This document shows, piece after piece, positions 8,114 through 17,032 of a DNA stretch of 35,368 bases. The stretch lies in assembly GCA_019058425.1 (NCBI GenBank), contig JAHPYZ010000050.1:1-35368 (forward strand), in the 5' to 3' direction. A model generated the notes under the pieces. The model was not told where the DNA came from. It did not search any database and was given only the letters and a program-made list of their open reading frames with translations. A program made the position numbers and the translations under genes. The DNA is from Promethearchaeota archaeon (GTDB lineage Archaea > Asgardarchaeota > Lokiarchaeia > Sigyniarchaeales > SOKP01). How positions within the stretch are numbered: position 1 is the first letter of the stretch; each line of letters starts with the position of its first letter.

Positions 8114-8627
8114 ATTAATAAAAAAATTTAATTTAAAAAAATTAATGAATAAAGATTATTTAAAAGAATTTTATATTTCAAAAAGTTCTTATGAAAATAA
8201 AAGATTGTTTTCAAATGTTTATTATCTTTTAGAAAAAAAAGAAATATTTCCTTTTCATAAAATGAAATCCTATTCAACTTGGCAATATTGTATGGGAAAT
8301 AAAGCTTTATTACATATAATAAAAGGCCTTAATAAAATTAAAACAATTATATTAGGAGATGATATAAAAAATGGAGAACAATTGATGTATATAACAGAAC
8401 CTAATACTTGGTTTTGTGCCCAAAGTACTGAAAATGGTTTATATGATTTTTCATTTTTTATACATTTTATTTCTCCTTCATATTTGGAAGAAGAAGATGA
8501 ATTTGGTACTTATAATAAAATAATTAAGGAAATCCCTAATTATAAAGACTTTGCAAAAAAATATAGTTGTAAAAAAGAAAAATATCGATTCTCTGAAAAA
8601 GATTATAGTGTAAAAAATTATGATTAA
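8103..8627 (+). CDS. DUF985-like cupin protein
   Basis: 174 residues. The core (residues ~14-145) follows the DUF985/Cupin_5 pattern: a YLLEKKEIFPFHKMKSYSTWQYCMGN segment matching the usual 'LL..ge.s.fHr..s.e.w..y.G', then KTIILGDDIKNGEQLMYITEP-TWF and FSFFIHFISPSYLEEED near the usual 'vaPgF' end. Cupins of this type are beta-barrels, often metal-binding; activity for DUF985 is not well defined. Only one clear core His (in PFHK) is seen, so metal binding may be degenerate. The start overlaps the recombinase stop (ATGAAAAATGA). A cupin in a phage cassette is unusual. Confidence 0.6.
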   Translation: MKNELIKKFNLKKLMNKDYLKEFYISKSSYENKRLFSNVYYLLEKKEIFPFHKMKSYSTWQYCMGNKALLHIIKGLNKIKTIILGDDIKNGEQLMYITEPNTWFCAQSTENGLYDFSFFIHFISPSYLEEEDEFGTYNKIIKEIPNYKDFAKKYSCKKEKYRFSEKDYSVKNYD

Positions 8628-8853
8628 AAAATATAGAAAACTTCATTTTCATTGTGAAATATGTAAACAAAAAGAAGATTTACTTGTACATCATAAAGAT
8701 TTTAATAGAAAAAATAATAAAAAAGAAAATCTTCAAGTTCTTTGTTCATCTTGTCATGCTAAAATTCATAAAAGAATTATAAATATAAAAAAAATGAGAC
8801 GTTTTTACATACTTAATAAGTATCAATTAACTTTTAATTTTATACAAAGATAA
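8620..8853 (+). CDS. Small HNH endonuclease
   Basis: 77 residues. CEIC (residues ~12-15), LLVHHKDFNRKNNKKENLQVLC and SSCHAKIH give the HNH core: a His pair in the beta hairpin, the central Asn in KENL, the final His, and two C-x2-C knuckles for a structural zinc. It is about the minimal length for a stand-alone HNH nicking or cleaving enzyme. It overlaps the cupin stop by 8 bp. It is not next to the terminase, so it is more likely a mobile or accessory nuclease than a packaging HNH; that is inference. Confidence 0.85.
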   Translation: MIKKYRKLHFHCEICKQKEDLLVHHKDFNRKNNKKENLQVLCSSCHAKIHKRIINIKKMRRFYILNKYQLTFNFIQR

Positions 8854-8856
8854 TTT

Positions 8857-9240
8857 ATGAGATATTTTGAAAATAATGAAGATAAATTAAAAAGAGTTAA
8901 ATTTATTGAAAAAATTATAAGTGAAATACAAAAAGAAGTTCAAGGGAATATTGAAGATCATTTTGATATTATTTCTGGTGTTATTGCAGTTTCATTTTCA
9001 TCTATTATTCAATATATTATAAAAAATGAATCTAAAAAAAATGCCAATAAATATTTACATTTATTAAAAGATACATTAATTGAGGATATATTAATTTATG
9101 TAGATATTTTATCAAAAATTATTGGTAATAGTGAAGAAGAATTTTATGAACATATTTCAAAAGAAAAAGATAAAACTCCCCAATTTGCTGATGAATTTGA
9201 TGAAATTTATTCTATGTATAAAAAGAAATTTAAAAAATAA
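8857..9240 (+). CDS. Hypothetical all-helical protein
   Basis: 127 residues, unrecognised. Charged helices surround a moderately hydrophobic segment (DIISGVIAVSFSSIIQYII, ~residues 37-55), with a second helix ILIYVDILSKIIG (~82-94). The C-terminus is Lys/Asp/Glu-rich. It is the last gene of the plus-strand cassette, 3 bp after the HNH gene, and ends 6 bp before the convergent tail gene. The hydrophobic segment could be a membrane helix or a helical-bundle core. Confidence 0.55.
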   Translation: MRYFENNEDKLKRVKFIEKIISEIQKEVQGNIEDHFDIISGVIAVSFSSIIQYIIKNESKKNANKYLHLLKDTLIEDILIYVDILSKIIGNSEEEFYEHISKEKDKTPQFADEFDEIYSMYKKKFKK

Positions 9241-9245
9241 AATAT

Positions 9246-9731
9246 TTATCCTTTATAAAATTCTAATATTACATATGAATATGTAAATCTAGTTAAATTA
9301 GCACTTGTTGTGATATAAATATTTGTATTATTAACTCTTAATTCAACTTCTAAATTAGGACCACCATTGGGCATCGGAATAAAATCTATTAAATTAGGAT
9401 CCCGTGCACTTCCATAAAGGCGTGTAAACAACCAGTTATTATTAATAGCAGCAATACCATGAGGAATAATACTAGTAGCAGTATTAGGTAAAACTCCCGT
9501 GGAAATAATTTTCCTATAGATAAAATTTTTATTTTGTGGATTAGTTCCAGGAAAAGTTTGATTATTTTGAATTTCAATTGTTTCATATTGTCCCATATCT
9601 TTTCTGTTTATAAATCTTGCATGTTCTTCCAATGTAATTTTTAAAAATTCTTTAAAATTAAAATTATCATCAGGTAGTACAATATTTTCTGGTAGATAAT
9701 TTCCTTGTGAATATTGAGGAGCAAAACTCAT
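9246..9731 (-). CDS. Tail protein (unclassified)
   Basis: 161 residues. The N-terminal half is helical (FNFKEFLKITLEEHARFINRKDMGQYE). The C-terminal half is beta-rich (NFIYRKIISTGVLP..ATSIIPHGI, then VELRVNNTNIYITTSANL, ending SYVILEFYKG), a pattern common in small tail-tip proteins. ATG overlaps the stop of the upstream gene in an ATGA junction, so it is co-translated with the 731-residue tail protein and probably assembles with it. Confidence 0.65.
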   Translation of the reverse strand: MSFAPQYSQGNYLPENIVLPDDNFNFKEFLKITLEEHARFINRKDMGQYETIEIQNNQTFPGTNPQNKNFIYRKIISTGVLPNTATSIIPHGIAAINNNWLFTRLYGSARDPNLIDFIPMPNGGPNLEVELRVNNTNIYITTSANLTRFTYSYVILEFYKG

Positions 9732-11923
9732 CTTAATCTTCCTGTTGGTTCTACATCCATTAATATGGCATGTAATTCAAAATCAGATCCTTGTATTTCT
9801 AAATTTCTCATTTGAGTTTCAGAAAGAGTAAATTCTAATTGAAATGAATCAGCTAATAATCCTCGTTTAACTTCTTGCCAAATTTTATCTTGTCCAACCA
9901 TAAATAAATCTGTAGGATCATATTTAGTATCAATACTTGAATTTCCAAGAAGCGGTAAAATAGCTTCATTAAAATTAAAATCTTGATACATATTTAATGT
10001 AATTTCTCCTTCACTTGTTTTTGTTAAAAGTAAATGAAGATCATTTAAATTTGTTTTTTTTCCTTCATCTTGAAATAAAGCAAAATTCTTTGTTTTGAAA
10101 TTTAATTTATTTAATTTTTGAACTTCTCCTCCTCCAATATAGACGCCAGTAATAGTTAAAACAGATCCAATAGGAACATTTAAATCAAAAGTATTTTGAG
10201 TTACATTTGTAATTTTATAAACATAATTATTAGTATAAACAATACCATCAATAGTAAAAGTTAAATCATTCATATTATCTAATAATATAAAATCATTATT
10301 TTTCAAATTATGATCAGGACAAGTAATAGTATAAGTTACATTAGTAACATTTGTTACAAAAAGCGAATAATCATTTGAAATCGTTTCTTCAAAAAGAAAT
10401 GTCCAACCTTGTTGATTTCCAGTTATTATTAAAGGATATTCAGCTTGAGAAATTCCATTATTCCATGGAACATTCCAATCCAACCATGAATTAAAAGGAA
10501 GAGTAGCCCACGTTAAGCCACTGCTTTTTTGATAATATCCATAACAAGTAAAAGAATCATTAAATTCAGCAAAAGTATTGTTTCTATAATTAAAAACTAA
10601 AACTTTATTTGGAAATATTTGATTACTTCCAAAAAGAGGATAAGTCCACATTACAAGTTCTCTTCCAAAATCTCTTATTCCATATACTCTTTGCGCTCCA
10701 TTATTAGAATTATTTATTTGTCCATGAAGATCTGGAATTTTAACATCAATTCTTTCTACTCCATTTGTAGAAGCAATATGTATTCCTCTATTTCCTATTC
10801 CTACAATTCCTTTATCAAAATTAACTTCTGAAAAAGTAGATTCACATCCTAATTCTGTATTTATTTGTTGCCATATAAATGGAAGAATTTCATTTCCTGT
10901 ATAGACTAATTCCCAACTTGATCTTTCAAAAAATACAATTAATCTATTTTGTACAAATTGAGCTGATGTTATAGCTTCAGAAACTGGAGCATCTATATAT
11001 CCTCCTCTTCCAATTGTATCATCTAACCAAGAAGTTGCTGCAATTGTAGGATCTCCATTTTGAGACCATCTAGCTCTATTTTCATAAGTTCTATCATTTC
11101 CGCTTTCATCTTCTATAGTATTTAAAGCTACTAATCTATCTTTGAATGGTATTAAAATTTTACATGTTTCTAAATATCTAGTTGCTCCTACATCTAATTG
11201 AGGTCTTAAATTTGTCCAATTCACTCCTCCTTGAGTAAAATATCTTATATTATCGGCTACCACTCCATTAACTACATAAAAATTCATATTATAAGCATTT
11301 GTAGCTCTGTAATTTACAGTCCAAAAAAAATCAGAATTAGTTCCTGTCCACACAGCTGATCCAGCAGCAGGAGGAAGAGGACCAAAAACATCCCATCCAG
11401 CTCCAGGAATTCTTCTATAAGAAAATTGCGGATCAAAGGCTATACATTCTTCATAATTAACTGGAATATCTTCTCTTGTTCTTAATCCCATTACTGGCAG
11501 CCCAGGATAATAATAAATAGGAGTAAGAGAAATTGGAAATGCTAAATTAACAGCTCCAGTTGTATTATTTATAGTTCCTGTATATAAAGGATCAGTGGTT
11601 AGTAAAGTATGTAAACCTGGAGTAGTATTATTAGAGGTTAAAATAACATTTCCAATAGAAAATTGTTGTCTTCCTGGAGAAGGAATTGGAACTGCGCCTG
11701 GAACAACAGTTATTAATACTCCAGTTTTACAATCTCCTATTGATAATCTTAATCTAGAAAGCAATTGATCATGATCAAATAAATTAAATCCAAATCTTTT
11801 TTTTACTCTTCCTCTCCAAATATAAACATCTTCTAAAAGTGGAAATGCTTTTTCAGGAAGTAAAAAAGGTTCTTTATCATTTTCAAATCCAATATCAAAA
11901 TCTGAAATTAATAATTTTGGCAT
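9728..11923 (-). CDS. Large tail hub/needle-region protein, beta-propeller-like
   Basis: 731 residues. It opens PKLLISDFDIGFENDKEPFLLPEKAFPLLEDVYIWRGRVKKRFGF, the start typical of large podophage tail proteins (a P22 gp10-like position). Residues ~240-450 carry repeated blade-like segments (ETCKILIPFKDRLVALN, RLIVFFERSSWELVY, GIVGIGNRGIHIASTNG, RELVMWTYPLF), suggesting a beta-propeller. Residues ~530-600 (VTYTITCPDHNLKNNDFILL...TQNTFDLNV) match the short beta module that phage annotation pipelines label 'E1 FCCH-like'. It likely forms part of the head-tail hub closing the portal channel. Exact homology to P22 gp10 is inference from order and length. Confidence 0.7.
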   Translation of the reverse strand: MPKLLISDFDIGFENDKEPFLLPEKAFPLLEDVYIWRGRVKKRFGFNLFDHDQLLSRLRLSIGDCKTGVLITVVPGAVPIPSPGRQQFSIGNVILTSNNTTPGLHTLLTTDPLYTGTINNTTGAVNLAFPISLTPIYYYPGLPVMGLRTREDIPVNYEECIAFDPQFSYRRIPGAGWDVFGPLPPAAGSAVWTGTNSDFFWTVNYRATNAYNMNFYVVNGVVADNIRYFTQGGVNWTNLRPQLDVGATRYLETCKILIPFKDRLVALNTIEDESGNDRTYENRARWSQNGDPTIAATSWLDDTIGRGGYIDAPVSEAITSAQFVQNRLIVFFERSSWELVYTGNEILPFIWQQINTELGCESTFSEVNFDKGIVGIGNRGIHIASTNGVERIDVKIPDLHGQINNSNNGAQRVYGIRDFGRELVMWTYPLFGSNQIFPNKVLVFNYRNNTFAEFNDSFTCYGYYQKSSGLTWATLPFNSWLDWNVPWNNGISQAEYPLIITGNQQGWTFLFEETISNDYSLFVTNVTNVTYTITCPDHNLKNNDFILLDNMNDLTFTIDGIVYTNNYVYKITNVTQNTFDLNVPIGSVLTITGVYIGGGEVQKLNKLNFKTKNFALFQDEGKKTNLNDLHLLLTKTSEGEITLNMYQDFNFNEAILPLLGNSSIDTKYDPTDLFMVGQDKIWQEVKRGLLADSFQLEFTLSETQMRNLEIQGSDFELHAILMDVEPTGRLR

Positions 11924-11924
11924 T

Positions 11925-12476
11925 TTAATTACCTATTGCTATATATCCAATTGTGCATGCATTACTTGCTCTAGCAGCAAAATTATTGACTGATTTATTT
12001 ACTACACTTGCATATAAAGCATTTGGATCTAATGGAGTAATAATTACTTCCCAACAATTATTAGGAAATGCAGATACAAAAGTAAGAGTTGTTCCTCCTA
12101 CTCCTGAACCAATCGCTCCAAATCCCCATTTTAAAATAACTCCTCCTGCTAAAAAAGTAGATCCAGGTTCAGCTACACTTGGATCTTGAGCTGAAAGTTG
12201 TATAACAGTTCCATTATTTTCTTTTCTCATATATAAAGTGGAAACACCACCTAAACTTTTAGAATAAAGAGCTATCTCATCAACTGCAACAGCTGGATCA
12301 GCTCCTTGATCTATCAAAGTAACATATGTATGTTTACCATTATCAGCTAATGCTGTTAAAGCAACGTGATTTTGAGAAAATTGAGTATTTAATTGTTGGA
12401 AATTAGTTAAAAATTGTGGTTGAGAATCTGTTGCTGGTGAATCTGTTGGCTGCGGAATATTTGGGTTAAAAGTCAT
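11925..12476 (-). CDS. Tail protein with gp53-like C-terminal fibre domain
   Basis: 183 residues. The N-terminal 50 residues (Pro/Gln-rich, FLTNFQQLNTQFSQNHVAL) look like an attachment helix. The C-terminus (AGGVILKWGFGAIGSG...TLTFVSAFPNNCWEVIITPL...ACTIGYIAIGN) fits the phage tail-fibre gp53-like C-terminal domain, with its 'G.i.qWG...FP..f' and terminal 'yiAIG' signatures. It lies one base downstream-side of the 731-residue tail gene and follows the connector gene. Probably a small fibre or needle-tip component. Confidence 0.75.
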   Translation of the reverse strand: MTFNPNIPQPTDSPATDSQPQFLTNFQQLNTQFSQNHVALTALADNGKHTYVTLIDQGADPAVAVDEIALYSKSLGGVSTLYMRKENNGTVIQLSAQDPSVAEPGSTFLAGGVILKWGFGAIGSGVGGTTLTFVSAFPNNCWEVIITPLDPNALYASVVNKSVNNFAARASNACTIGYIAIGN

Positions 12477-12486
12477 TTTTATCTCC

Positions 12487-13416
12487 TTACTGGTTTGATC
12501 TATACGGACTTACATAATTAAATTCATCTGTATAAATAGTAGCCGTTCTATTTAGTGATATTTGTTTTAAAGTTCTTCTTTCTACTAAATTTTTTGCTTG
12601 ATCAAATAAAATTTGAACTTTTGCAAAACTTTCCATATCTAATCTGTCTTCAAATATCTTTAAAGAAGTACCATATGAAAGTAATTGCCACCATTCTCTA
12701 AGCTCTGGTTCATCTATAGCATTTACTAAAGAAGTAGGAGTTACATAACAATTCATTTCAAATTGATAAGCTTGATTAGGAACTGGAGATAATTGAATTA
12801 CATCATTATAAAATAAAGCTCCTTGAGGTCTTGCAGCTTCATAACTTACTGATTGAACTCTAATATCAGTTCCATTCGCAATAATTGCACTCCATGTAAG
12901 AGCTGCAATGGCACCTGTAGTATAATTTATGGTTGATCCAGCTAAAACATTTCCTGTAAAAGTACCAGCTCCATTATCTTGAGCAGATAAAGAATTTCCT
13001 GTATTATCAATAGTAGAAATTAAAACTCTATTTCTTTTAACAGGAGCAGCTGTAATATTTCCACTATAAGGACCAGCAATTCCACTTCCAGTTGTAAGTA
13101 TTTCATTAGTAGCTATTTCAGGATATACAGAAAAAAATTGTTGCCTTGATTGAAAAAATTGAATTTCCATTCCTCCTATATATATAGGAGGTTCAATACT
13201 AATAATTGTATTCGGAGTAAAATTATATTGATCAATATCACTTTGAGTTACAAATCTATAAGTTTCTTTTAAATTTATAAGTCTCAAATGTTCTGGAAAA
13301 TCATAAAGATAAAATGTATTAACATAAGAATCTATTTGAGCATCTGTTAATTGATTAGGTGAAGGACTTTTTGTAATTCTTCTTACTTTTGATCTAATAT
13401 CCGCTAATGTTGCCAT
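12487..13416 (-). CDS. Head-to-tail connector / head-completion protein
   Basis: 309 residues. ATLADIRSKVRRITKSPSPNQLTDAQIDSYVNTFYLYDFPEHLR at the N-terminus is the helical signature of phage head-tail adaptor proteins of the P22 gp4-like group. A beta-rich middle follows (residues ~90-195), then a helical C-terminus (ELREWWQLLSYGTSLKIFEDR). It sits between capsid-side and tail-side genes, as expected for a ring binding under the portal. AAGGAA ribosome site. Family assignment is by pattern, not alignment. Confidence 0.75.
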   Translation of the reverse strand: MATLADIRSKVRRITKSPSPNQLTDAQIDSYVNTFYLYDFPEHLRLINLKETYRFVTQSDIDQYNFTPNTIISIEPPIYIGGMEIQFFQSRQQFFSVYPEIATNEILTTGSGIAGPYSGNITAAPVKRNRVLISTIDNTGNSLSAQDNGAGTFTGNVLAGSTINYTTGAIAALTWSAIIANGTDIRVQSVSYEAARPQGALFYNDVIQLSPVPNQAYQFEMNCYVTPTSLVNAIDEPELREWWQLLSYGTSLKIFEDRLDMESFAKVQILFDQAKNLVERRTLKQISLNRTATIYTDEFNYVSPYRSNQ

Positions 13417-13455
13417 TTTTTATTCCTTTTCTATTATATAAACCTTTAAATTTTA

Positions 13456-13761
13456 TTATGTTGCTATATTATCTAATACTCCACTTATATTTAAAACTTC
13501 AGCAACATTTACAGGAAAAGCACCAGGAATTACAAAGGCATCTAATAAAGTAGTATTTACATTTACCCAAAAAGAATTAACATTTATTACAGTAATTAAA
13601 ATTTCATTTTTAGGAAATCTCATCCCATAATTAAGAGGAACATTTATTCTTACATAATCTCCGGTGCTGTATCCATGTAGTGTAGCTGTGACCATAGCAG
13701 GATCAGTATTAGTAATCGCAATAACAACTTTTCTTTCAGGTTCAAAATCCGCAAAATTCAT
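13456..13761 (-). CDS. Small virion protein consisting of one FCCH-like beta module
   Basis: 101 residues, essentially one copy of the beta module ITNTDPAMVTATLHGYSTGDYVRI...ILITVINVNSFWVNVNTT. The same module is inside the probable decoration protein (14378-15322) and, more divergent, in the 731-residue tail protein. A preceding GAAACAAGGT/AAAGGA gives a double ribosome site. Likely a head-tail or decoration structural protein. Confidence 0.7.
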   Translation of the reverse strand: MNFADFEPERKVVIAITNTDPAMVTATLHGYSTGDYVRINVPLNYGMRFPKNEILITVINVNSFWVNVNTTLLDAFVIPGAFPVNVAEVLNISGVLDNIAT

Positions 13762-13818
13762 TCCTTTACCTTGTTTCTCCTATTTAAGCTATATAACTTA
13801 TTTATATTTCCTTAGCAA

Positions 13819-14310
13819 TTACATATAATCTTGAGAAATAAATTGATATCTTTCTATCGGTGTATCTCTTCCAATTATTTTATTTCCATCTTTATCAATT
13901 AAATATTTTGATTTTTTATATTTACATTGTCTATTTATATGCCTAGCTACTCCTAAAGGTATTGTATATTCTTGACCATCTACAAAATGATAAGTTCTTA
14001 CTGGATCTCCTTTATACATTCTATAAGCAAAAGTTACATCTCCTCCTGGACATTCTGAATTTTTAAAAACTCCTTTTACTAATTTGCTGTTTTCTATTTT
14101 GTCTTTTTCTATTTTTTCGGAAGTTTTTTTCTTTTCCTCTGTTGTTAATTTACTTTCATTAAATTCAGAAATTTCTTTAACATAATTATGATGTAATTCT
14201 GTAAAGTTATCTTTTTTATTTTCCCAAACTTTTTTCTCTTCATTTTCAGTTAATTTACTTTCATTAAATTCAGATGGTTCTTTAATATCACTTTCTGGTG
14301 ATTTCAACAT
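13819..14310 (-). CDS. Structural-region protein with SEFNESKLT repeats
   Basis: 163 residues in two parts. The N-terminal ~80 are very hydrophilic and contain a duplicated segment (EFNESKLTENEEKK and EFNESKLTTEEKKK), probably disordered or coiled. Residues ~80-163 are a compact domain (GVFKNSECPGGDVTFAYRMYKGDPVRTYHFVDGQEYTIPLGVARHIN, ending RYQFISQDYM). Domains of this second type occur beside phage capsid genes, but I cannot name a function. A strong terminator precedes it, so expression probably depends on read-through or its own promoter. GAGGAG site at the start. Confidence 0.65.
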   Translation of the reverse strand: MLKSPESDIKEPSEFNESKLTENEEKKVWENKKDNFTELHHNYVKEISEFNESKLTTEEKKKTSEKIEKDKIENSKLVKGVFKNSECPGGDVTFAYRMYKGDPVRTYHFVDGQEYTIPLGVARHINRQCKYKKSKYLIDKDGNKIIGRDTPIERYQFISQDYM

Positions 14311-14328
14311 ATGATCTCCTCATATTTC

Positions 14329-14365
14329 AAAAAAAAGGACGAAATCTTTATGATTCGTCCTTTTT
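14329..14365 (-). terminator. Intrinsic terminator after the capsid/decoration genes
   Basis: On the minus strand GGACGAATC...GATTTCGTCC forms a GC-containing stem (one bulged A) directly followed by eight T. It is the best intrinsic terminator in the window, 13 bp after the 14378-15322 gene. It would set the abundant capsid transcripts apart from the downstream tail genes. Confidence 0.9.
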
Positions 14366-14377
14366 ATATTTTATTTT

Positions 14378-15322
14378 TTAAAAAGTATATTCTCTTGAAA
14401 AAGCCATCCAATCCATCACATTAGTATTAGCTCCTACTACTGCAGTTCCTAAGTTCAATCCAAAGAAACTATCATTATCAGTAGCAGCAGTTAAGATTGT
14501 AGAAACTTCTCCAAAAGGTACTACATGTGCATGTGTTACTCCAGTAGCAGCTACAGCTGATGTTGGAAATGCAAATGCTGTAAAAGCAGCGGCATTAATA
14601 TCAGTTGTTATAGTAGATGCTGTCACTGCAGCAACAGTTGCAGTTAAGCCATTAATTTGTGGCATTCCAAAATTTGCATCAGGATTATTGATTGTTATTC
14701 TATCTCCTACTGCATAACCATGAGCTATAGAAGTAGTAATAACAGCTGGATTAGCAGCAGTTATTGCCGTAATCCATCTTCTTCTAGGAAGAAATCTTGC
14801 CTGTTGAACTATTCTATAATCAGCATTGGTTGCAGCTGCACCAAAACCAGCAGCTGGTAAATATCCTAGAGTATAAGATACTCCACCAGTAACGGCAGTA
14901 ACTTCAAATTCAAGACCTGCAATTTGAAGCATTGCAGTTGTATTTAACATTCTTACAATATCACCAACTACAGGAGTATTAACATCTGAAACCACAGCTG
15001 GTGTTGCATTTGTAATAGCTGTTCCAGTGGCAACTAATGGGCCATCAGCTAATGTTCTTTGATCTATTTCTGTAAAACCTGCTCCTCCAGCAGCTGTTGC
15101 TGTAGCAGTTAATGCAGATCCTCCACCTTCAGTAATATGGGTAGCTTGACCTGCTGCAAATCCTCTATACCAATAAGCCTTAACAACTGCAGTTGGTGCA
15201 GTTCCCCATGTTGATCTATTTTGTATAACAAAATAATCAATTGGTAAAGGAAATTCTATTGTTCTAGCAGCTCCATCAGATATGTAAGATCCGGAAGCTA
15301 TTAAAGACATAGGTGTACTCAT
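14378..15322 (-). CDS. Probable capsid decoration / head protein
   Basis: 314 residues, rich in Ala, Thr and Gly and beta-predicted throughout. Residues ~180-265 hold the FCCH-like module (ITAANPAVITTSIAHGYAVGDRITINNPDANFGM...ATVAAVTAST). It lies 14 bp after the major capsid gene with an AGAGGAG site and just before a strong terminator, so it is made together with capsid protein. Position, size and composition suggest a surface decoration or cement protein. A second shell or head-fibre protein is the alternative. Confidence 0.65.
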   Translation of the reverse strand: MSTPMSLIASGSYISDGAARTIEFPLPIDYFVIQNRSTWGTAPTAVVKAYWYRGFAAGQATHITEGGGSALTATATAAGGAGFTEIDQRTLADGPLVATGTAITNATPAVVSDVNTPVVGDIVRMLNTTAMLQIAGLEFEVTAVTGGVSYTLGYLPAAGFGAAATNADYRIVQQARFLPRRRWITAITAANPAVITTSIAHGYAVGDRITINNPDANFGMPQINGLTATVAAVTASTITTDINAAAFTAFAFPTSAVAATGVTHAHVVPFGEVSTILTAATDNDSFFGLNLGTAVVGANTNVMDWMAFSREYTF

Positions 15323-15336
15323 AATTTCTTCTCCTC

Positions 15337-16284
15337 TTACGCTAATGTTGCTCTTAAGTTAATAATCCAAGCATCATTTGTGATTCTTGGTACTTGTGCC
15401 ATCCTCCATGCACAGGTTTGACGAAGCTCTATAGGATCGTCACCATGACCTGCAGGATGATAAATAAATTTTGCAGAAATTCCATTTTGTTCAATTTTTG
15501 CATAGGATTCTTGCCCACCAATGAAGATATTATAAACATCATTCCCAAGAAGGGAACCATTGGTAGTTACTGATCCTCTAGATGAGAGATAGAATCTTAC
15601 ATTTCCAATACTACCCCATTCTGAAGAAAGAACTCCTTCTTGATTGGGATATTGAGCTTTATTGATAAATCCATTTACATTTTCAAATTGACCGATCATA
15701 TTAGTATCAGCTAATCCAAAATATGCATCTCGCACTGGACCTGAACCAAATCTATCTTCTCCTTCAATCATATCAGTAATAAAATCTGCATCATTATTTT
15801 GAAGAGTTGCTACTACACTATTGACATCTGCTCGTGTGATCTCTGTAGGATTATCTCCATTGACTCCATTAACGCAATTTAAAACAGACGCTGTTCCTGC
15901 AAGCATATCTCGAATTAATTCATCGTCAGTTTCTCTCATTGACTGACCAAGACGAGCTGCTGCTTCATTTAAAACAGGATCTTCGTTTATTAATGTTACC
16001 TGCTTTGTTATTAATATATAAGTACCGTACCAGTCAATTCGAGCATCTATATCAACTGCATTTAATGTTTGAACCGGCGGATTATTCATAGCAGGTCCTA
16101 ATGGTACAGGTGCAGTTGCAAGACGAGTATATCGACGCATACGTAATATATCTCCACTTCTCTCTGGCATTTCATAAGGTATAGCAAAAGCTCCATGAAT
16201 CAATCTCGCTTGAGGAGTTGAGAGTAACTTTGCACTAAACCGTTGTTGTACCGGAGGTGGTAATACAGTGGTTGTTGTAGTCAT
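15337..16284 (-). CDS. Major capsid protein, N4-gp56 type (HK97 fold)
   Basis: 315 residues. The start (QRFSAKLLSTPQARLIHGAFAIPYEMPERSGDILRMRRYTRLATAP) and the segment ARIDWYGTYILITKQVTLINEDPVLNEAAARLGQSMRETDDELIRDML match the pattern of the N4-gp56 major capsid family. The C-terminal VYNIFIGGQESYAKIE...YHPAGHGDDPIELRQTCAWRMA is the usual closing part. It forms the icosahedral shell. It follows the scaffold gene by 28 bp with the shared TAAACAAGGA leader and shares its promoter at 17110-17138. No N-terminal delta-domain or protease gene is seen, so it probably assembles on the separate scaffold without cleavage. Confidence 0.93.
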   Translation of the reverse strand: MTTTTTVLPPPVQQRFSAKLLSTPQARLIHGAFAIPYEMPERSGDILRMRRYTRLATAPVPLGPAMNNPPVQTLNAVDIDARIDWYGTYILITKQVTLINEDPVLNEAAARLGQSMRETDDELIRDMLAGTASVLNCVNGVNGDNPTEITRADVNSVVATLQNNDADFITDMIEGEDRFGSGPVRDAYFGLADTNMIGQFENVNGFINKAQYPNQEGVLSSEWGSIGNVRFYLSSRGSVTTNGSLLGNDVYNIFIGGQESYAKIEQNGISAKFIYHPAGHGDDPIELRQTCAWRMAQVPRITNDAWIINLRATLA

Positions 16285-16312
16285 CTTGATTTCCTTGTTT
16301 ATCTATTTTTAA

Positions 16313-17026
16313 TTACAAAGATCCTCCTCGATATTTAACTATTTCTTTCCACAGTGCTACATCACCTTTAGCAAAATCATTTGCATACGATAACGGACGT
16401 TGCTTGCCGAAAGTTGTGCTAGAAGTAGGTTTTTGGGAATTTTTAGCTATTTTTTCTTCACTTTCCTTACTTATTAATGAATCTTTAAAAAAATTAGAAC
16501 GTTTTATTTCTTTATAAACTCTTTCATAAGGATTATTAGAAGCCATTATTAATTTTTCGAGTTCTGGATCTTCTTTTTTCAGTTTTTCAATATTTTCTAA
16601 TGTAACAATCTGATCATAATCTGAATATTTAGAACGTACTTCGATTGGTTGTTTTGATTTTTCAAAATTTTTTAATTCTTCTTGAACAATTACTCTAGCA
16701 TCTTCTTTATTAAGCTTTTTATATTGCTCATAGGTGATAATGTCATCTGCATCTAGCTGAGGTTGTTCAGGAATTTCTTCTTTTTTATTAAAAGAGGTTT
16801 TTAATTTTTCTTCCAATTCCAAATATCTTCTTTTTAATTCAGATTGTTCTTTTTCAGATTGTTGTAATTTTTCTTCCATTTTTCTCCAATTATATTCTTT
16901 AGAACCTTTTTGAAGCTCTTCTGAATTTTCATTAGAAATAGAAGAAACTGAAGAATTTTGCTCATTCAGGCTAGCGACATCCTGATTACTAACGCTTATA
17001 TTTGCTTTTTCTTCTTGTTTTATCAT
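16313..17026 (-). CDS. Capsid scaffolding protein
   Basis: 237 residues, highly charged. The N-terminal ~50 are Ser/Asn/Gln-rich, residues ~50-100 are a strong coiled coil (EEKLQQSEKEQSELKRRYLELEEKLKTSF), and more helices follow. The C-terminus is short and basic (GKQRPLSYANDFAKGD...KYRGG), as in scaffolds that touch the capsid through a C-terminal helix. It is immediately upstream of the major capsid gene, the standard scaffold position. It is expected to direct procapsid assembly and then leave. TAAACAAGGA leader. Confidence 0.85.
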   Translation of the reverse strand: MIKQEEKANISVSNQDVASLNEQNSSVSSISNENSEELQKGSKEYNWRKMEEKLQQSEKEQSELKRRYLELEEKLKTSFNKKEEIPEQPQLDADDIITYEQYKKLNKEDARVIVQEELKNFEKSKQPIEVRSKYSDYDQIVTLENIEKLKKEDPELEKLIMASNNPYERVYKEIKRSNFFKDSLISKESEEKIAKNSQKPTSSTTFGKQRPLSYANDFAKGDVALWKEIVKYRGGSL

Positions 17027-17032
17027 TATTTA

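Noticed and set aside
9389..9586. Overlapping minus-strand frame within the 9246-9731 tail gene
   Set aside because: An alternative frame of a well-supported tail gene, without its own start context.
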